This document shows positions 55,352-64,000 of a stretch of DNA of 64,000 bases, one piece after another. The stretch covers positions 372,001 to 436,000 of the forward strand of contig CAVOUI010000009.1 in NCBI GenBank assembly GCA_963699525.1, in the 5' to 3' direction. The first letter of the stretch is position 1; the number at the start of each line of letters is the position of its first letter. Under the pieces are notes generated by a model that saw nothing but the letters and a program-made list of their open reading frames with translations, had not been told where the DNA came from and ran no database searches. The translations under genes were made by a program, and so were the position numbers. Origin of the DNA: SG8-41 sp963699525 (GTDB taxonomy: Bacteria > Pseudomonadota > Gammaproteobacteria > Burkholderiales > SG8-41).

Positions 55352-55879
55352 ATGTCAGAATCCGCGCGGGTGTTCTTTGCACTGTGGCCGGCGCCCGGCG
55401 TGCAGCGCGCGCTGGGCGACATCGCGCGCCGTGCCCGGCATGACTGCGGCGGCCGCGCAGTCCCGGACCACAACATCCATCTCACACTGGTGTTTCTCGG
55501 CAACCTGCCGCGGGATCGGGTGACGGCGCTGGATCCTTTTGCGTCCGCGGTGCGGGGGCGGCGATTCGCGTTGTCCGTCGATTGCCTCGAGTACTGGCGG
55601 CACAATCGTATCCTGTGGGCCGGCACCGGCGCATGCCCGGAAGCGCTGCAGGAACTGGTCGCGCAATTGCAGGACGCGCTGGCCGGAGCGGGGTACCGCT
55701 TCGACCAGCGGCCGTACGTTCCGCACGTGACGTTGCTGCGCGGCGCCCGCCGCGCGCCGGCGGACACGCGTTTCCCCGCGGTCGAATGGCCGGTGGAGGA
55801 CTTCGCGCTGGTTGAATCGGCACCGCGCGAGGGAGCCCGCGTCTACCAGGTGCTGCGGAGCTGGCCGCTGGATGGATGA
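55352..55879 (+). CDS. thpR: ThpR, RNA 2',3'-cyclic phosphodiesterase
   Basis: This is a 175-residue 2H phosphoesterase (LigT-like). The two catalytic motifs HxTx are H43LTL and H125VTL, spaced as expected. It starts 10 bases after ispF, so it likely belongs to the same transcript. The function in vivo is unclear. Confidence 0.92.
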   Translation: MSESARVFFALWPAPGVQRALGDIARRARHDCGGRAVPDHNIHLTLVFLGNLPRDRVTALDPFASAVRGRRFALSVDCLEYWRHNRILWAGTGACPEALQELVAQLQDALAGAGYRFDQRPYVPHVTLLRGARRAPADTRFPAVEWPVEDFALVESAPREGARVYQVLRSWPLDG

Positions 55880-55942
55880 GCGGCGGAGCCGGACGCGCCG
55901 CGTATATAATCCCACGCTCGTTTTCCGAGGAGCGAAGAGACC

Positions 55943-56845
55943 ATGCAGTGGAAATTCGAATTGCTGATGAAGCCCTCGTCCGTGCCGCTGACCGAAGGTC
56001 CGGTGTGGGACGGCGAGTACCTTTACTTCACGCACATCCGCGCGAGCCGCATCCTGCGCTACGACCCGAAGAGCGGCTCGATCACCGAGTGGCGCAAGAA
56101 TACCAATCGCACCAACGGCCTCGCGTTCGATGCACAAGGGCGTCTTTTCGGGTGCTGTTCGGGCGGGCGCTCGATACTGCGCTTCGACCCCGACGGGCAC
56201 AACGTGACCATCGCGGACCGGGTAGACGGCAAGCGTCTCAACACGCCGAACGACCTCGCGATCGATCGCAAGGGGCGCATCTGGTTCACGAACCCCGTGA
56301 ACGAGGGCAACTGGGACAAGACCGAGGTCAGGGAGCTCGACAACCAGTCAGTGCTCCGCGCCGACCCGCAGAAGGACGGCAGCTACACGGTGACGCGCGT
56401 CACATTCGACACCACGCAGCCGAATGGAATCCTGGTGTCGCAGGACCAGGGCACGCTCTACGTCGCGGAGAGCAGCTACACGCGGGGCATCGCGCGTGAA
56501 TTGCGCGCCTATCCGATCCGCGAGGACGGGAGCCTCGGCACCTACCGCACGCTCCACACCTGGGGCGAGGACGCCCGGGAGGTGCACCGCGGCATCGACG
56601 GGATGTGCCTCGACCGCGACGGCAACATCATCGCGACCAACGGCTGGGAGCAGAGCGGCCCGGGGGGGATGATCACCGTGTTCGCGCCGACCGGCCGGGT
56701 GCTCGAAACGCACCCGGTGCCGGCGAACCGTCCCACGAACTGCTGCTTCGGCGGCCCGGACCTGACGACGCTGTTCGTGACCACCGTGGAGGGGCACTTC
56801 TTCAAGGTCCAGACCGACCGCGTCGGCTGGGCGATGTACCCCTAA
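55943..56845 (+). CDS. SMP-30/gluconolactonase/LRE-like beta-propeller protein
   Basis: This is a 300-residue six-bladed propeller. The metal site is E18 (LTEGPVWDGEYLYF), an asparagine in RLNTPNDLAID, and an aspartate in GIDGMCLDRDG. Metal-dependent lactonase activity on sugar lactones is the best-studied family role, but the substrate is unknown here. TATAAT is at 55904-55909. Its end overlaps the envZ 3' end by four bases (convergent). Confidence 0.85.
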   Translation: MQWKFELLMKPSSVPLTEGPVWDGEYLYFTHIRASRILRYDPKSGSITEWRKNTNRTNGLAFDAQGRLFGCCSGGRSILRFDPDGHNVTIADRVDGKRLNTPNDLAIDRKGRIWFTNPVNEGNWDKTEVRELDNQSVLRADPQKDGSYTVTRVTFDTTQPNGILVSQDQGTLYVAESSYTRGIARELRAYPIREDGSLGTYRTLHTWGEDAREVHRGIDGMCLDRDGNIIATNGWEQSGPGGMITVFAPTGRVLETHPVPANRPTNCCFGGPDLTTLFVTTVEGHFFKVQTDRVGWAMYP

Positions 56846-58149
56846 CTGGGGAGCGGAAGCTCCACGCGCACGCGCAGGCCGCCGCCCTCGCGCGGGAGAA
56901 GCTGGACGCGGCCGCCGTGCAGCCTCGCGATGCGGTCCACGATGGCGAGCCCGAGCCCCGTGCCGCTCGTCGAGCGGGCCCGGTCGAGGCGCGTGAACGG
57001 CAGCAACATGTTTTCGGACTCGCCCGGCGGTATGCCCGGGCCGCGGTCGAGCACCTCGATGACGGCGCGGCTGTTCTCCATCCGGGTGGCCACCTCAACC
57101 TCGGGGCTACCGTGGCGCAGCGCGTTGTCCACCAGATTGGAAATCAGCCTCTGGATCGCGGAGGGCCGCAACGCGAGCGGCGGCAGCGTCTCGAGCTGCG
57201 TCGAGACGCGCTTGCCCGCGCGCGCATAGCGCTCGCAGACCTCGCGCACGATGACGTTGAGATCTCCCGTGGGCACGGCCGCCTCGCCTTCCGCGAGCCG
57301 CGCGAAATCGAGGAACTGGCCGATCGCGGCGTCGATGTCCGCGACGTCCTGTACCAGGCCGGCCTTCAGCGCCGCGTCGCCCTTCGCGTCCAGCATCTCG
57401 AGCCCGAGCCGGATGCGCGAGAGCGGCGTGCGCAGGTCGTGGGACACGCCCGCCAGCAGCATCGCCCGATCCTCGTCCAGGCGCTTCAGGTCCGCCGCCA
57501 TGCTGTTGAAGGCTCGCGCGAGCGTGCGGATCTCCGCCGGGCCGGTTTCGGAGACGGGCACCGGCGTGCGGCCGCGGCCGATCTCGCCGGCGGCGCGCGC
57601 GAGCTCGCGCAGTGGGCGATTGATGCGGGCGACGATGAGGTAGGCGCCGAGCAGCGCGAGCGCCAGCACCAGCACGCCCCAGCCGAGCCAGCGCAGGGGA
57701 TCGGCGCGTTCCAGCCGGGAACGCGGCATGTAAACCCAGTATTCGTCGCTGTCGATGCGGAAGCTCACCCATGCCCCGCGGATGCCGTTGCGGCCAGCCG
57801 CGAGCCGCGTTCCCGCGCCGAGCTGCCGCCGGACCTCGGTCTCCACGAGCCGCAGGAATGGCCGGTCGGGCAGGGGCGTGATGCGCTCGCCGCGCTCGCC
57901 GCTGTAGACCTGGATGCCTTCCTCCTTGGACAGCTCGTCGAGCAGCTCGAAGCGCTTCGCCGGCTGCGCCGTGATCAGCGCCGCGCGAGTGAGGTTCACG
58001 ACGCTCGCGATCTGCTGGGCGACTTGGCGCGCGCGCGGCTCGCGCTCGCTGACCCGGAAAATCTGCAGCCACGCCAGGTGCGCGATGACGAGCAGCAGCG
58101 CGATCAGCAGCACGCTGCGCCACAGCAAGGTCCGCGGAACCAGGGTCAC
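56842..58149 (-). CDS. envZ: EnvZ-type sensor histidine kinase
   Basis: This is a 435-residue inner-membrane kinase with two membrane helices (about residues 8-30 and 155-177) around a periplasmic domain, then a HAMP domain (NRPLRELARAAGEIGRG), phosphoacceptor H237 (GVSHDLRTPLSRIR) and a catalytic domain with NLVDNALRHG and GLGLAIV. A GTG start overlaps the ompR stop as GTGA. It is the partner of OmpR, probably for osmotic or envelope signals. EnvZ assignment is by partner and family. Confidence 0.9.
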   Translation of the reverse strand: MTLVPRTLLWRSVLLIALLLVIAHLAWLQIFRVSEREPRARQVAQQIASVVNLTRAALITAQPAKRFELLDELSKEEGIQVYSGERGERITPLPDRPFLRLVETEVRRQLGAGTRLAAGRNGIRGAWVSFRIDSDEYWVYMPRSRLERADPLRWLGWGVLVLALALLGAYLIVARINRPLRELARAAGEIGRGRTPVPVSETGPAEIRTLARAFNSMAADLKRLDEDRAMLLAGVSHDLRTPLSRIRLGLEMLDAKGDAALKAGLVQDVADIDAAIGQFLDFARLAEGEAAVPTGDLNVIVREVCERYARAGKRVSTQLETLPPLALRPSAIQRLISNLVDNALRHGSPEVEVATRMENSRAVIEVLDRGPGIPPGESENMLLPFTRLDRARSTSGTGLGLAIVDRIARLHGGRVQLLPREGGGLRVRVELPLPS

Positions 58150-58871
58150 TGGCTCTTGCCGTCGGGAATGAAGACGTAGCCGAATCCCCAGACCGTCTGG
58201 ATGTAGGCCGGCTTGGACGGATCGGGCTCGATCAGCTTGCGCAGCCGCGAGATCTGGACGTCGATCGAGCGGTCGAACGCGCCGAACTCGCGCCCGCGCG
58301 CGAGCTCCATCAGTTTGTCGCGCGAGAGCGGCGAGCGGGAATGCTGCACCAGCACCTTGAGCAGCGCGAACTCGCCGGTGGTGAGCGACACGTCCTGCCC
58401 GTTCTTCGTCAGGCTCCGCGTACCGAGATTGAAGCGGAACTCGCCGAACTCGACCACCTGGGGCTCGGCCGCGGGAGCGCCGGGCGGGCCGGGCAGCGGG
58501 CGGCGCCTCAGCACCGCCTGGATGCGCGCGACGAGCTCGCGCGGGTTGAAGGGCTTCGGCAGGTAATCGTCCGCGCCCACCTCGAGCCCGACGATGCGGT
58601 CCACGTCGTTGCCCTTGGCGGTCAGCATGATGATCGGCATGCTCTCGCCGCCCCCGCGCAGCCTGCGGCAGATCGACAGGCCGTCCTCGCCCGGCAGCAT
58701 GAGGTCGAGAATCATGAGGTCGTAGCGCTCGCGGGAAAGCAGCCGGTTCATCTCGGCCGCGTCGCGCGCTACGCGCACCGCGTAGCCCTGCTCGGTAAGA
58801 TAGCGGTTGAGCAGGTCGCGCAGCCGCGCGTCGTCGTCCACTACGATGATCTTCATCCGGGGTTCGGCCAT
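58146..58871 (-). CDS. ompR: OmpR-type response regulator
   Basis: This is a 241-residue response regulator. D56 (LMILDLMLPGEDG) is the phosphoacceptor, K106 is in PKPFN, and the winged helix ends VWGFGYVFIPDG. RELVARIQAVLRRRP and MELARGREFGAFDRSIDVQISRLRKL are characteristic of OmpR. It is co-transcribed with envZ, and a 15-base palindrome lies in the divergent promoter upstream. Confidence 0.93.
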   Translation of the reverse strand: MAEPRMKIIVVDDDARLRDLLNRYLTEQGYAVRVARDAAEMNRLLSRERYDLMILDLMLPGEDGLSICRRLRGGGESMPIIMLTAKGNDVDRIVGLEVGADDYLPKPFNPRELVARIQAVLRRRPLPGPPGAPAAEPQVVEFGEFRFNLGTRSLTKNGQDVSLTTGEFALLKVLVQHSRSPLSRDKLMELARGREFGAFDRSIDVQISRLRKLIEPDPSKPAYIQTVWGFGYVFIPDGKSQ

Positions 58872-58942
58872 GGCGCAATCCTAGCGGCTCGATGGCAAGG
58901 CGGAAGGGGTCTTTGTAAGACTTTGTTTCCACAACGGAACCG

Positions 58943-58957
58943 GTAACAAATTGTTAC
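58943..58957. promoter_or_regulatory. Palindrome in the divergent ompR/secreted-protein promoter region
   Basis: GTAACAA-A-TTGTTAC is a perfect 7-base-arm palindrome about 70 bases before ompR and about 90 before the first secreted-protein gene. It is followed by an A6 run. GTAACA/TGTTAC cores also occur in OmpR-bound promoters, so autoregulation is plausible, but the type of regulator is inferred. Confidence 0.5.
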
Positions 58958-59042
58958 AAAAAACGGCACCCCCCGTCATGAGCAGCCTCCCGCGGTGCGC
59001 TAATCTGCACAGGACGATTTCCCTGGAAACGGAGACCCACGG

Positions 59043-59312
59043 GTGAAGAAGCTGTTGTTGTTCGCTTTTGTGGCTGCGCTGATCGTGCCGGCGTTTGCGG
59101 CTGCGCGCGATGCACGGCCGGGCTTCGGCGCGTGGGTGCAGGGCCCCGGCGGGCAGCAAATGAGAAAGGGGTCCGGCGAGCCTCCGCGCGGGCAGCAAAA
59201 CAAGCGGGCCGAGCACGAGAAGGGCGACAAGGGACGGATGACGGAAGAAGAGCGGCGCGAGCTGCACCGGGACCTGGAGCGCGCTAACCGTGAAATCTAC
59301 CGGCGGAAATAG
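59043..59312 (+). CDS. Small secreted basic protein, unrecognised
   Basis: This is an 89-residue protein starting at GTG with a Sec signal peptide (LLLFAFVAALIVPAFAAA). The mature part is rich in Q, G, K, R and E (GGQQMRKGSGEPPRGQQNKR) and ends in a helix of alternating acidic and basic residues (MTEEERRELHRDLERANREI). No family is recognised. The helical ERRELHRD pattern is shared by periplasmic stress-type small proteins, but no homologue can be claimed. It is followed 9 bases later by a second secreted protein. Confidence 0.65.
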   Translation: MKKLLLFAFVAALIVPAFAAARDARPGFGAWVQGPGGQQMRKGSGEPPRGQQNKRAEHEKGDKGRMTEEERRELHRDLERANREIYRRK

Positions 59313-59321
59313 GAGGTCGAG

Positions 59322-59681
59322 ATGAGATCGATTTCGGTCATCGCGGCGGCCATCGCAATTCTCGGGGTGCAGGCCGCCCCGGCACTGGCGGGGGGCTGGG
59401 GCGCGCGACTGCCGCAGGCGCACGGCGCTCCGATGCAGCAACCCCCGGCGCATCAACAGGGGAAGAACGGCCAGGCCCATCTCGTCTATGGCGGCCCCCG
59501 GCTGGATCAGCGCCCCGACCCCAACTTCCGGAACCCATACCGGCCGATGTTCTCGCTCAATGCCACGAATCCGGGGGAGCCGCATCCGTACTTCCAGACC
59601 CGCCCGGATGGATTTGGCTACCCGACTGGGCGGCCGTCCACGGTGTACATGGGCAACGGGATGTACTTTATTCCCCGCTAA
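59322..59681 (+). CDS. Small secreted protein, unrecognised
   Basis: This is a 119-residue protein with a signal peptide (ISVIAAAIAILGVQAAPALAG). The mature part is P-, G- and Q-rich (QQPPAHQQGKNGQAHLVYGG) with many aromatic residues (FRNPYRPMF, PYFQTRPDGFGYPTG). It is likely periplasmic or surface-exposed with little regular structure. It follows the preceding gene closely and is followed by the EF-hand gene 16 bases later, so the three may be an operon. Confidence 0.65.
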   Translation: MRSISVIAAAIAILGVQAAPALAGGWGARLPQAHGAPMQQPPAHQQGKNGQAHLVYGGPRLDQRPDPNFRNPYRPMFSLNATNPGEPHPYFQTRPDGFGYPTGRPSTVYMGNGMYFIPR

Positions 59682-59697
59682 CCAGCAAAGGAGTGCC

Positions 59698-60141
59698 ATG
59701 AATCGACATTGGATTGCAGCAGTGGCGGTGACCATCCTTGCCATGCCGGCATTTGCGGCGGACGGGCTTCCGGGGGCGACGGTGCGCGACGACAGCGGAA
59801 AGGCCGCGGCCGAGCGCCGGGCCCGCTTCGAGCAGTGGTGCAAGGACAACCCGGAACAGTGCCGCGAGGCGAAGGCCAAGGCTCAGCAGCGCCGCGAGGA
59901 GTGCAGGGCCAACCCCGAAAAATGCCGCGCCGAGCTGGAGGCGAAGGGCCAGGAGCGCTTCAAGCGGGCGGATGCCAATGGGGACGGCCGGTTGAGCCGC
60001 GAGGAAGCCCAGAAAGGCATGCCGCTCGTGGCGCGCGATTTCGACCGCATCGACGCCAACAAGGATGGATTCGTGACGCCGCAGGAGCTGGAGGCCGCGC
60101 GCAAGGCCCGCGCCGATGCCCGCAAGGGTAAGGGCTCCTGA
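59698..60141 (+). CDS. Secreted EF-hand calcium-binding protein
   Basis: This is a 147-residue protein with a signal peptide ending AMPAFA-AD. A charged helical stretch with regular CxxxxxxxxC-type spacing (WCKDNPEQCREAK, EECRANPEKCRAEL) precedes two canonical EF-hands, D92-E103 (DANGDGRLSREE) and D119-E130 (DANKDGFVTPQE). Both have full Dx[DN]xDG loops. It is predicted to bind calcium in the periplasm. It sits just ahead of the DUF1800 gene. Confidence 0.85.
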   Translation: MNRHWIAAVAVTILAMPAFAADGLPGATVRDDSGKAAAERRARFEQWCKDNPEQCREAKAKAQQRREECRANPEKCRAELEAKGQERFKRADANGDGRLSREEAQKGMPLVARDFDRIDANKDGFVTPQELEAARKARADARKGKGS

Positions 60142-60172
60142 AGGCAGGTCCAGCTTCGGGAGCGCGGCGGGC

Positions 60173-61660
60173 ATGAGTCGACTGGCGATTGCGGGCGCGC
60201 CGGTGCTCGCTGCCGCCTCGTTCCTGACCGCATCGTTCGCGCTCGCCGCGAACGGCCCGCTCGGGTTCGACAACGCCCGGCATCTCCTCAACCGCACGAG
60301 CTTCGCGGCCGGCCCGGCTGATATCGACGCCTTCGCCGCGCTCACGCGCGAGCAGGCGGTGGACCGGCTGCTTGCATGGACGGGCAAGCCGGCGGTCACG
60401 CCACCGCCGGCCTGGACCGGGGAGCCGTTCGAGTCGCTGCGCCGTTTCCGCGGCATGAGCGCGGAGGAGCGGAAGCTCGCCGTGCGCGAGATGGTCCGGA
60501 AGTCCGTCGAGCTGCAGTCGTGGTGGCTCACCGAGATGCTGGTGACGCCCTCTCCGCTCACCGAGAAGATGACGCTGTTCTGGCACAACCACTTCGTGTC
60601 GAGCCAGCAGAAGGTGCGCTCCCCGCAGCTGATGTACCGCCAGAACGACCTGCTGCGGCGCCACGCGCTCGGCAATTTCGGCGACCTCCTGCACGGCATC
60701 GCGCGCGATCCGGCGATGGTGATCTACCTCGACAGCGCCTCCAACCGCAAGGGGCAGCCCAACGAGAATTTCGCCCGCGAGGTGATGGAGCTCTTCACGC
60801 TGGGCGAGGGCAACTATACCGAGCGCGACGTCAAGGAAGCCGCGCGAGCCTTCACCGGTTGGGGCGTCGACCCGGACCGCGGCGAGTTCGTGTTCCGCCC
60901 GCGCGCGCACGACGACGGGGTGAAGACCGTGCTCGGCCGCACCGGCAACTTCGACGGTGACGCCGTGCTCGGCATACTCCTCGCGCAGCCACAGACCGCC
61001 GAGCTCGTCGCCGCCAAGCTGTGGCGCGAATTTGTGTCGCCCAATCCCGATCCCGGCGAGGTCCGGCGCATCGCCCGGGTGCTGCGGGAGTCGGACTACG
61101 AATTGCGGCCCGCACTGCGCGCGCTGCTCACGTCGGATGCCTTCTACGCGCCGGAGAGCCGCGCCGTGCTGATCAAGTCCCCCGTCGAGCTCGTGGTGGG
61201 AACGCTGCGGCAGTTCAGCTTCACGACCGGAGAGCCGCTGCCGTTCGTGCTGGGCGTCGCGGCGCTCGGTCAGAACCTGTTTGCGCCGCCCAACGTGAGG
61301 GGCTGGCCCGGGGGCGAGGCCTGGATCAACTCGACCACGCTGCTCGGCCGCAAGGCGTTGCTCGACCGGCTGTTCCGGGTCGAAGAAATGAGAGCGATGG
61401 TGGCGGAGGGCGGCGGCGTCGAGCCGCCGAAGATGGCGGCACGCATGACCGAGGGGCGCCAGCGTTTCCTGCAGGCGCTGCTCGAAGTGCAGTTCGACGG
61501 CGCAAAGTGGCTGTCGCAGTTTGACGGTCGTCCGCAGCAGTTAGAGCGGGTGGTGCTCGCCTCGGCGCCGGTGAGTGAGCCCCCGCAGGGCACGCAGGGA
61601 ATCGAGCTGATCCGGCACCTGGTGCTCGATCCGGCGTATCAACTGAAGTGGATACGCGTG
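60173..61660 (+). CDS. DUF1800 family protein
   Basis: This is a secreted protein of about 496 residues with a signal peptide (LAIAGAPVLAAASFLTASFALA). DUF1800 hallmarks are ARHLLNRTSFAAG, LTEKMTLFWHNHFVSSQQKV, NENFAREVMELFTLGEGNYTE, VKEAARAFTGW and NVRGWPGGEAWINS. No in-frame stop appears before the DUF1501 start; the frame stays open to 62329, so I give the end at about 61660 (after DPAYQLKWIRV) as an estimate. An indel probably hides the stop. The function of the family is unknown; it travels with DUF1501. Confidence 0.85.
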
Positions 61661-62847
61661 ATGGGTGATGAGCGTGATACGGGGATACCGGATCGCGGTG
61701 AATTCCTGAGTGCGTCTCGGGGCCGTCGCGGTGACGGCTTTGGCGCCCGACGCCGCATTCGCGCAGCGGTCGGGCGCGGCGTACGACCGCCTGCTGGTAT
61801 TGGTCGAGCTGAAGGGCGGCAACGACGGCCTGAATACCGTCGTGCCCTACGCCGACCCGGCCTACGCGGGGCTGCGGCCGCGGCTCGCGGTGCCGCGCGA
61901 CCAGGTGCTGCAGCTCGACCCGCAGACGGGATTCCACCCGGCGCTCGAGCCGCTGATGGCCCCATGGAAGAACCGGGAGCTGGCGGTGGTCCAGGGCGTG
62001 GGCTACCCGGACCCGAATCTGTCCCACTTCCGCTCGATCGACATCTGGGACACCGCGTCGGGCAGCAACGAGTACCTGACGGAGGGCTGGCTCGCCCGCG
62101 CGTTTGCCGCCGCGCCGGCGCCGGCCGCGATTCGCGGCGGACGCCGTGGTGGTGGGCGGCGCCGAGATGGGGCCGCTGCGGGGCGGCGCGCGCGCCATTG
62201 CGCTGGCGAACCCGGAGCAGTTCCTGCGCCAGGCACGCTACGCGGCACCTGCGGGACAGGCGCGCAACGCGGCGCTCCAGCATATCCTGCGCGTCGAGGA
62301 GAACATCGCTCAGGCCGCCGCCCGCCTGAGCGGCAACCGCGCCTTTGCCACGCCGTTTCCGGCCCATCCGTTCGGCAACGCCGTGCGCACCGCGGCCCAG
62401 CTCGTCGCCGGCGAGGCAGGGGTCGCGGCCATCAAGATTGCCCTGGGCGGCTTCGATACCCACAGCGGGCAGCCGGCGCGCCACGCGCAGCTGCTGAAGG
62501 CGCTTGCAGAAGGCCTGGATGCGCTGAAGCAGGCGCTCGTGGAGCTCGGCCGCTGGGATTCGGCTCTGGTCATGACCTACTCGGAATTCGGGCGGCGCCC
62601 CCGGGAGAACCTTTCGAACGGGACCGACCACGGAACCGCCAGCGTCCATCTTCTGCTCGGGGGCCGGGTCAAGGGCGGGCTATACGGCCTGCCGCCCGCG
62701 CTCTCGCGCCTGGACGGCAACGGGAATCTTCCGCATGCGGTGGATTTCCGCGATGTATATGCCACCGTGCTGGAGCGGTGGTGGGGCACGGACTCCGCGC
62801 GCGCCCTCAGGGGCCGCTTCGCCACGCTCGACGTCATCCGCTCCTGA
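61661..62847 (+). CDS. DUF1501 family protein (two frameshifts)
   Basis: This is a sulfatase-like secreted protein. The N-terminus DRGEFLSA is a degraded twin-arginine motif, with a signal-like LGAVAVTALAPDAAFA. LLVLVELKGGNDGLNTVVPYADPAY, GGFDTHSGQPARHAQLLKALAEGLDAL and YSEFGRRPRENLSNGTDHGTASVHLLLGG are diagnostic. Removing one base near 61715 and one near 62130 (restoring APAAFAADAVVVGG) gives about 394 residues ending LDVIRS. The start (ATG 61661) is approximate. The function is unknown. Confidence 0.83.
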
Positions 62848-62921
62848 GCGGTCCGGCGCCCCCTCCCGCCGCCGGCCGGCAACCTCGCGTCGGCGCCCTC
62901 AAACCGCTAAAATGCCGGTTC

Positions 62922-62945
62922 GCCGCCCGCTTGCATGCGGGCGGC
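62922..62945. terminator. GC-rich hairpin upstream of the DGQHR gene
   Basis: GCCGCCCGC-TTGCAT-GCGGGCGGC gives a perfect 9-base stem with a 6-base loop. It may terminate the DUF1501 transcript or act in the leader of the next gene, whose ATG is 43 bases on. A TAAAAT -10-like hexamer is at 62907-62913. Confidence 0.45.
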
Positions 62946-62987
62946 CTCCGTTTGCCGGTCAGGGACCCATCACAGGACAACACGGCC

Positions 62988-64000
62988 ATGCTCGCCACGC
63001 GCATCCGACAGAAGGACGGGACCTTCTACTTCATGAGCTACCCGGCGAAGGACATCCTTGCCCGGGTGCGCTTCATCAGCCGCTTCTACGGCGAGGGTGA
63101 GCAGATCGCGGCGCAGGTGATCTCGCAGAGCGACGAGATCGCGCAATTCATCGCCCGCATCGAGCATAGCGATGCGGCCTTCCAGCGCCAGCTCTCGCGC
63201 GCCAAGGTGCGGGCGCTGAAGAACTTCTACGAGATGGCGGTGAACCAGCCGCCGATACCCGGAACCGTGCTGCTCTTCACCCACGAGAAGCTCAATTTCC
63301 AGCCGCTCGGCTCCGAGCAATCCGTCGGCCACCTGCAGGATCCCACCTCCAAGTTCCTGATCATCGACGGCCAGCACCGCCTGGCGGCTCTCAACTTCTA
63401 CCTGCGCGAGCGCCCCGGCGAGGGCAACAGCATCCACGTGCCGTGCGTCATATTCGACGGCCGCACGGAGGACTTTGCGGCGGAAATGTTCGTGATCATC
63501 AATTCCACGCCGACGCGGATCAACAAGAGCCACCTCGTGGACCTCTACGAGCGGATCTCGTGGGCCGACCCCGACCGGCGGTTTGCCGCGCGCCTGGTCG
63601 ACAAGCTCTACCGCGAGGGCGACAGCCCGCTCAAGTACCGCATCAACCGGCTCGGCGGCCGCAGCCAGCAGGAGAAATGGATACTGCAGGCGGAGCTGTT
63701 CAACGAGCTGCACCGCTGGATCAGCGGGGAATGGCGCAAGATCCAGCGCTCGGGACACGCCATGCGCGAGATCGACCGGTATTACGCCATGGTGCGCGAC
63801 TTTTTCAAGGCTTGCCAGAAGGTATGGGGCACCTCCTGGGGGCACCCCAACTACATGGTGACCAAGCCCGTCACCCTGAAGGCGATGATCCGCGTGTGCG
63901 CTGACCTGGCGCGCAACGACGCCGATCCCGCCGAGGGGCGGCAGCTGCGGTGGGAGAAGCGGCTCGGCAACTGGACGGAGCGGGCGCGCGAGTTCCGCGT
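62988..64000 (+). CDS. DGQHR-domain protein, partial
   Basis: 337 codons are visible from ATG 62988 and the gene runs off the window. The key motif is D127-G-Q-H-R131 in FLIIDGQHRLAALNFYL, the signature of the DGQHR domain found in DndB-type proteins and other DNA-modification or defence-associated genes. Later blocks FVIINSTPTRINKSHLVDLYERI and QEKWILQAELFNELHRW follow it. It may act in DNA phosphorothioation-type regulation, but no dnd genes are visible and the family also has other contexts. Its neighbour to the right is unseen. Confidence 0.82.
   Translation, partial: MLATRIRQKDGTFYFMSYPAKDILARVRFISRFYGEGEQIAAQVISQSDEIAQFIARIEHSDAAFQRQLSRAKVRALKNFYEMAVNQPPIPGTVLLFTHEKLNFQPLGSEQSVGHLQDPTSKFLIIDGQHRLAALNFYLRERPGEGNSIHVPCVIFDGRTEDFAAEMFVIINSTPTRINKSHLVDLYERISWADPDRRFAARLVDKLYREGDSPLKYRINRLGGRSQQEKWILQAELFNELHRWISGEWRKIQRSGHAMREIDRYYAMVRDFFKACQKVWGTSWGHPNYMVTKPVTLKAMIRVCADLARNDADPAEGRQLRWEKRLGNWTERAREFR

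Overview
This 64 kb window is high-GC chromosomal DNA that looks betaproteobacterial. Evidence for this is the mutS, mfd, ispD-ispF, RoxA, SlyD and AmmeMemoRadiSam complement, a LivKHMGF transporter, an IscR-controlled Fe-S operon, and FNR-type boxes. It is core genome. I found no tRNA, rRNA, CRISPR array, complete insertion sequence or prophage.

Layout. 1-266: the 3' end of an MBL-fold hydrolase. 267-8475 (minus): a complete Kdp potassium-ATPase locus, small ORF-kdpF-kdpA-kdpB-kdpC-kdpD-kdpE, with many ATGA/GTGA stop-start overlaps. 8476-9997: an accessory stretch with a compact four-gene operon of tiny unrecognised proteins. FNR-type boxes and 11-bp-period direct repeats lie ahead of both this operon and kdp. 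9998-16230: methyltransferase, enolase-superfamily enzyme, DUF-type protein, roxA, peroxiredoxin-slyD, metallophosphoesterase and an outer-membrane barrel protein. 16231-25722: mutS, an MFS transporter, and a branched-chain/carboxylate ABC transporter ending in an arylformamidase-like hydrolase. 25818-28067: TPR lipoprotein, suhB, trmJ. 28077-37212: an Fe-S assembly operon, cysE-iscR-iscS-iscA-sufBCDSU-nfu-Rieske, with IscR-type boxes before cysE and before iscR. 37209-44746: transporter, membrane hydrolase-like protein, M48 lipoprotein peptidase, 2-hydroxyacid dehydrogenase, DUF1015 protein, carbonic anhydrase, ion channel. 44823-51339: mfd, glutathione reductase, MFS transporter. 51386-53928: the three-gene AmmeMemoRadiSam system. 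54029-56845: ispD, ispF, thpR, SMP-30-like protein. 56842-62847: envZ-ompR, divergent from secreted small proteins, an EF-hand protein and a DUF1800-DUF1501 pair. 62988-end: a DGQHR-domain protein cut by the window edge.

A striking property is that at least eight reading frames are interrupted by single-base indels: kdpA twice, a small membrane protein, metallophosphoesterase, M48 peptidase, mfd, glutathione reductase three times, an MFS transporter, and the DUF1501 protein twice. Most are one-base insertions, and the flanking protein sequence continues intact in the new frame. I read most as consensus errors, not decay, and give the gene extents as if corrected.

The least described systems here are the four-gene small-protein operon next to kdp, the AmmeMemoRadiSam trio, the EF-hand/DUF1800/DUF1501 cluster beside ompR-envZ, and the hybrid ISC/SUF operon.
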